This document shows positions 6,459-9,037 of a stretch of 9,037 bases of DNA, in pieces; the first letter of the stretch is position 1; each line of letters opens with the position of its first letter. Source of the stretch: Oscillospiraceae bacterium (lineage in GTDB: Bacteria; Bacillota_A; Clostridia; Oscillospirales; Oscillospiraceae); NCBI GenBank assembly GCA_016302015.1, contig JAEDOJ010000045.1, forward strand, positions 1 through 9,037, given 5' to 3'. Made by a program: the position numbers and the translations under genes. The notes beneath the pieces are model-generated. The model saw only the letters and a program-made list of their open reading frames with translations, searched no databases and was not told the origin of the DNA.

Positions 6459-6487
6459 TTGCAAAACCTCGAACGGTATGCTAAATT
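6459..6487 (+). promoter_or_regulatory. Predicted sigma-A promoter of spo0A
   Basis: TTGCAA (6459-6464), a 17-bp spacer and TAAATT (6482-6487) with TGC just before it form an extended -10 promoter. The predicted start near 6494 gives a leader of about 70 bases. I saw no convincing sigma-H promoter (AGGA...GAAT with proper spacing) in this gap. Confidence 0.65.
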
Positions 6488-6506
6488 AAAGCTACCGTTT
6501 TTGCAA
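6459..6506. repeat. Broken inverted repeat spanning the spo0A promoter
   Basis: AACGGTA (6472-6478) pairs with TACCGTT (6493-6499), and outside these TTGCAAA (6459-6465) pairs with TTTGCAA (6500-6506). There is a 6-base bulge on the left and a 14-base loop holding the -10. The whole core promoter lies inside the repeat. It could be an operator; the regulator is unknown. Confidence 0.6.
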
Positions 6507-6516
6507 TGCGGAGTTC

Positions 6517-6543
6517 GGGGAAACGTGAATGCTCTGTTTCCCC
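6517..6543 (+). other. 5' UTR hairpin next to the spo0A Shine-Dalgarno sequence
   Basis: GGGGAAAC (6517-6524) and GTTTCCCC (6536-6543) form a perfect 8-bp stem with an 11-base loop. The very strong ribosome binding site AAGGAGGAGG (6544-6553) begins on the next base. No T-tract follows, so it is not a terminator. It may influence mRNA stability or ribosome access. Confidence 0.6.
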
Positions 6544-6563
6544 AAGGAGGAGGAATGAAGTAA

Positions 6564-7340
6564 ATGGAAAAAATGTATCGTGTCCTGCTTGTCAACAGCA
6601 GCGAGGATTTCACCAATATGCTCGCTGCCACCCTCAAGCAGTCCGACCGGTACGCTGTGGTGGGAACGGCCAATGACGGCATCCGTGGCATTGACCTGCT
6701 CAAGGAGGTCAAGCCGGAATTCCTGGTGGTGGATATGATGCTCCCCCAGGCTGACGGTATCGCCGTCCTGAAGGCTGCCAATGCACTGGATAACAAGCCC
6801 ATGCTGTTGGTGCTTGCGGATTTTATGACGGAATTTGTTTCCAATCTGCTGGTATCTCTTGGAGTGCAGTATGTGCTGTTGAAGCCCTGTACGTCCCGTT
6901 CCGTCCTGGAACGTCTGGATGAAATGCGGGATTCTCTGGTGCCCCGCAGTCCGTATACCCGTACAAGGGAGGCAAATGTGGAGGCTATGGTAACATCCAT
7001 GATCCATGAGATCGGTGTACCGGCTCACATTAAAGGGTATCAGTATCTGCGGGAGGCCATCATCATAGCGGTGAACGACATGGAGGTCATCAACGCCATC
7101 ACCAAGGTTCTCTACCCACAGGTAGCAAAGACCTTCGCCACCACACCGTCCAGAGTGGAGAGGGCCATCCGTCATGCCATTGAGGTTGCATGGGATCGGG
7201 GAGATCTGGAGACCCTGCAGCGGTTCTTTGGCTATACCGTGTCCAACACCAAGGGCAAGCCCACCAATTCGGAGTTTATCGCCCTGATTGCGGACAAGCT
7301 CCAGCTGCAGCTCAAGCGCATGGAGCCAATGGCAATTTGA
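6564..7340 (+). CDS. spo0A: Spo0A sporulation response regulator with degenerate receiver pocket
   Basis: A 258-residue Spo0A, the master regulator of entry into sporulation, which binds TGTCGAA boxes. The receiver domain (about 5-122) keeps the phosphoacceptor D57 (VVDMMLP) and K107 (LKP). A gap-free alignment with Bacillus Spo0A from memory puts N11-S12 where D10-D11 bind Mg2+, and A85 where T84 lies. The C-terminal effector domain (about 143-250) is highly conserved: [12 protein letters not shown], then the recognition region [18 protein letters not shown] (193-210), and [17 protein letters not shown]. The start at 6564 is preceded by AAGGAGGAGG (6544-6553); M4 is a less likely alternative. 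It is single-gene, with its own promoter and terminator. The usual clostridial neighbour spoIVB is absent, so a relocated gene or a paralogue should be considered. The effector assignment is firm; normal phosphorylation control is doubtful. Confidence 0.94.
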   Translation: MEKMYRVLLVNSSEDFTNMLAATLKQSDRYAVVGTANDGIRGIDLLKEVKPEFLVVDMMLPQADGIAVLKAANALDNKPMLLVLADFMTEFVSNLLVSLGVQYVLLKPCTSRSVLERLDEMRDSLVPRSPYTRTREANVEAMVTSMIHEIGVPAHIKGYQYLREAIIIAVNDMEVINAITKVLYPQVAKTFATTPSRVERAIRHAIEVAWDRGDLETLQRFFGYTVSNTKGKPTNSEFIALIADKLQLQLKRMEPMAI

Positions 7341-7354
7341 AAAATGGAAGGAAC

Positions 7355-7386
7355 AAAAGCCGGAAGGGTTCGTCCTTCCGGCTTTT
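7355..7386 (+). terminator. Rho-independent terminator after spo0A, probably bidirectional
   Basis: A perfect 13-bp stem, AAAAGCCGGAAGG (7355-7367) with CCTTCCGGCTTTT (7374-7386), has a 6-base loop. It lies 14 bases after the spo0A stop codon. The T-run is only four long, but the stem begins with AAAA, so it can also serve the convergent prfC from the other side. I see nothing else supportable in 7387-7505. Confidence 0.8.
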
Positions 7387-7505
7387 CCACTTCGTTCCAC
7401 CAGCGTAGGAACGGATAAGAAATGTCATTTGCGCCGCACCCTTGCCTCCCTCTGAGGAAAGAGACAGGAGTGCGTCAAAGAATTGAAAATGGTGTCAATC
7501 TAAAC

Positions 7506-9037
7506 TTACCCTTCCAGAGTTTCTGACAGCACCAGGCCGGGATTGCGGCGAACGGTGAAATCAATGGCCCAGAAGCTGGAGAAGACCAGCAGCTTGTGTC
7601 CCCGGTAATCCTCCAACAGCTCTGCGTCTGAGGACAAATTCAAGTCCTTCTCCTCCACGGGAGAGGTCTGAATAAACCGGAGAACCTCATAGGGCAGATT
7701 CTCCATCCGCAGCTCCACCCCGTACTCCGACAGCATCCGATAGCGGAACACGTCAAACTGCAGGGTGCCCACAACGCCCACGATCACTTCCTCCATGCCG
7801 GTGTTCGGCACTTTAAAGATCTGAATGGCGCCTTCCTGGGCGATCTGCTCCGTACCCTTGACAAACTGCTTGCGCTTCATGGTATCCTTGGGGCTGACCC
7901 GGCAGAAATGCTCGGGAGCGAAGGTGGGAATCCCGGCAAACCTGAACTTTTTCCCGGGCACACAGATGGTATCGCCGATGGAGAAAATGCCGGGATCAAA
8001 CACGCCGATGATATCGCCGGCATAGGCCTCGTCGATGATTTCCCGTTCCTGAGCCATGAGCTGCTGGGGCTGGCTCAGGCGCATTTTTTTGTTGCCCTGC
8101 ACGTGGAAAACCTCCGCTTCCCGCTCATATTTGCCGGAGCAAATCCGCATGAACGCCAGACGGTCACGATGGGCTTTGTTCATATTTGCCTGAATTTTAA
8201 AGACAAAGGCAGAAAAATCCGGGCTGAAAGTATCAATTTCTCCGCAGTCTGCCACACGAGCCAGAGGCGGCGGCGTCATCCGCAAAAATGCCTCCAAAAA
8301 AGGCTCCACGCCGAAATTGGTCAAAGCGGAACCGAAGAAAACCGGACTCAGTTCGCCTCTGCGAACCTCTTCCATGTCAAATTCCCGGCCGGCGCCCAGA
8401 AGCTCCACGTCGTCCTTTAGCTGTTCCCAACGGGCATTGCCGATGTGGTCGGCAACCGCGGGATCGTCCAGAGCAATTTCCAGCTTGTCCGCCCGGTTTT
8501 TCCCGGAAATGCCGGAGAAAAAGTTGATCTGACTCTTCTGCCGGTCGTACACGCCCTGAAATTCCTTGCCGCAGCCAATGGGCCAGTTCACCGCATAGGT
8601 TTCAATGCCCAGCTCCCGTTCCAGCTCGTCCAGCAGGTCAAAGGGGTCCTTGGCCTCTCTGTCCATCTTGTTGATAAAGGTAAAAATGGGGATATGGCGC
8701 ATGGCGCAGACCTTGAACAGCTTCCGGGTCTGGGCCTCCACGCCCTTGCTGCCGTCGATGACCATGACCGCGGAGTCCGCAGCCATCAGGGTGCGGTAGG
8801 TGTCCTCGGAAAAGTCCTGATGTCCCGGCGTATCCAGAATGTTGATGCAGTAGCCCTCGTACTGAAACTGCATGACAGATGACGTGACAGAAATGCCTCT
8901 CTGCTTTTCGATCTCCATCCAGTCGGAAACCGCCGCGCGGGCATTTTTCTTGCCCTTGACCGCGCCGGCCTGGGCAATGGCCCCGCCGTAGAGGAGAAAT
9001 TTCTCGGTTAAGGTGGTTTTGCCGGCGTCCGGATGGG
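7506..9037 (-). CDS. prfC: Peptide chain release factor 3 (translational GTPase), N-terminus cut by window edge
   Basis: The gene reads off the right edge; 509 codons are present. Since E. coli RF3 has 529 residues, only about 15-20 N-terminal residues are missing. RF3 is the cytoplasmic GTPase that removes RF1 and RF2 from the ribosome after peptide release. Visible parts, counted from the first whole codon: P-loop HPDAGKTT (1-8), switch I region SDWMEIEKQRGISVTSS (37-53), DTPGHQDF (68-75) and NKMD (122-125). Domains II and III follow, with the C-terminal SSFWAIDFTVRRNPGLVLSETLEG. The EKQRGISVTSSVMQF block and the C-terminal half separate RF3 from EF-G and tetracycline-resistance proteins. 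It is convergent with spo0A. Its start, ribosome binding site and promoter are outside the window. Confidence 0.95.
   Translation of the reverse strand, partial: HPDAGKTTLTEKFLLYGGAIAQAGAVKGKKNARAAVSDWMEIEKQRGISVTSSVMQFQYEGYCINILDTPGHQDFSEDTYRTLMAADSAVMVIDGSKGVEAQTRKLFKVCAMRHIPIFTFINKMDREAKDPFDLLDELERELGIETYAVNWPIGCGKEFQGVYDRQKSQINFFSGISGKNRADKLEIALDDPAVADHIGNARWEQLKDDVELLGAGREFDMEEVRRGELSPVFFGSALTNFGVEPFLEAFLRMTPPPLARVADCGEIDTFSPDFSAFVFKIQANMNKAHRDRLAFMRICSGKYEREAEVFHVQGNKKMRLSQPQQLMAQEREIIDEAYAGDIIGVFDPGIFSIGDTICVPGKKFRFAGIPTFAPEHFCRVSPKDTMKRKQFVKGTEQIAQEGAIQIFKVPNTGMEEVIVGVVGTLQFDVFRYRMLSEYGVELRMENLPYEVLRFIQTSPVEEKDLNLSSDAELLEDYRGHKLLVFSSFWAIDFTVRRNPGLVLSETLEG

Noticed and set aside
7431..7470. 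Possible hairpin around CCTC...GAGG between spo0A and prfC
   Set aside because: The stem is only four base pairs and no T-run follows, so I do not call it a structure.
8095..8110. Third parS-like site around a CACGTG core inside prfC
   Set aside because: Only the core and a few flanking bases match; six of 16 positions differ from the palindrome, so it is probably coding sequence by chance.

Overview
This window looks like an origin-proximal chromosomal segment from an anaerobic, spore-forming-type Firmicute of class Clostridia. An Oscillospiraceae/Ruminococcaceae-like gut lineage is my best guess, from protein style and moderately high GC. The evidence is a chromosomal Soj/Spo0J (ParA/ParB) pair with two perfect parS sites, a Spo0A response regulator with Spo0A boxes upstream, a PflX-type radical SAM protein, and strong AAGGAGG-type ribosome binding sites. 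No mobile element, CRISPR array, rRNA or tRNA was seen.

Layout from left to right. Positions 29-1381 (minus) hold an RlmD-type 23S rRNA uridine methyltransferase. It is divergent from a PflX-like radical SAM gene (1475-2353, plus). Their shared ~90-base gap carries a perfect parS palindrome and an unusual symmetric promoter in which two opposed extended -10 elements overlap inside a 22-bp inverted repeat. A second, identical parS lies at 2376-2391. It is followed by a good sigma-A promoter and a tightly packed plus-strand operon: parA, parB, a small unrecognised membrane-anchored coiled-coil gene overlapping parB, serS and mscL. A strong intrinsic terminator ends it at 6305-6342.

The next gap (6343-6563) is AT-rich and dense in regulatory signals: two tandem perfect Spo0A boxes one helical turn apart, a sigma-A promoter embedded in a long broken inverted repeat, and a 5' UTR hairpin ending right at the Shine-Dalgarno sequence. 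It drives a spo0A gene (6564-7340) whose DNA-binding domain is intact. Its receiver domain has lost the conserved acidic pair (now Asn-Ser) and the conserved Thr (now Ala), but keeps the phosphoacceptor Asp and the Lys. A hairpin terminator follows. The window closes with release factor 3 (prfC) on the minus strand, truncated at the right edge.

How the genes fit together. ParA, ParB and parS form a chromosome segregation and origin-marking system. Known Bacillus biology ties Soj/Spo0J to sporulation through DnaA, Sda and Spo0A, so a parAB operon followed directly by spo0A is suggestive. The most interesting points are the degenerate Spo0A receiver with likely autoregulation, the parS sites embedded in promoter regions, the ParB-coupled membrane protein, and a SerRS with unusual motifs. 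The rest is conventional housekeeping.
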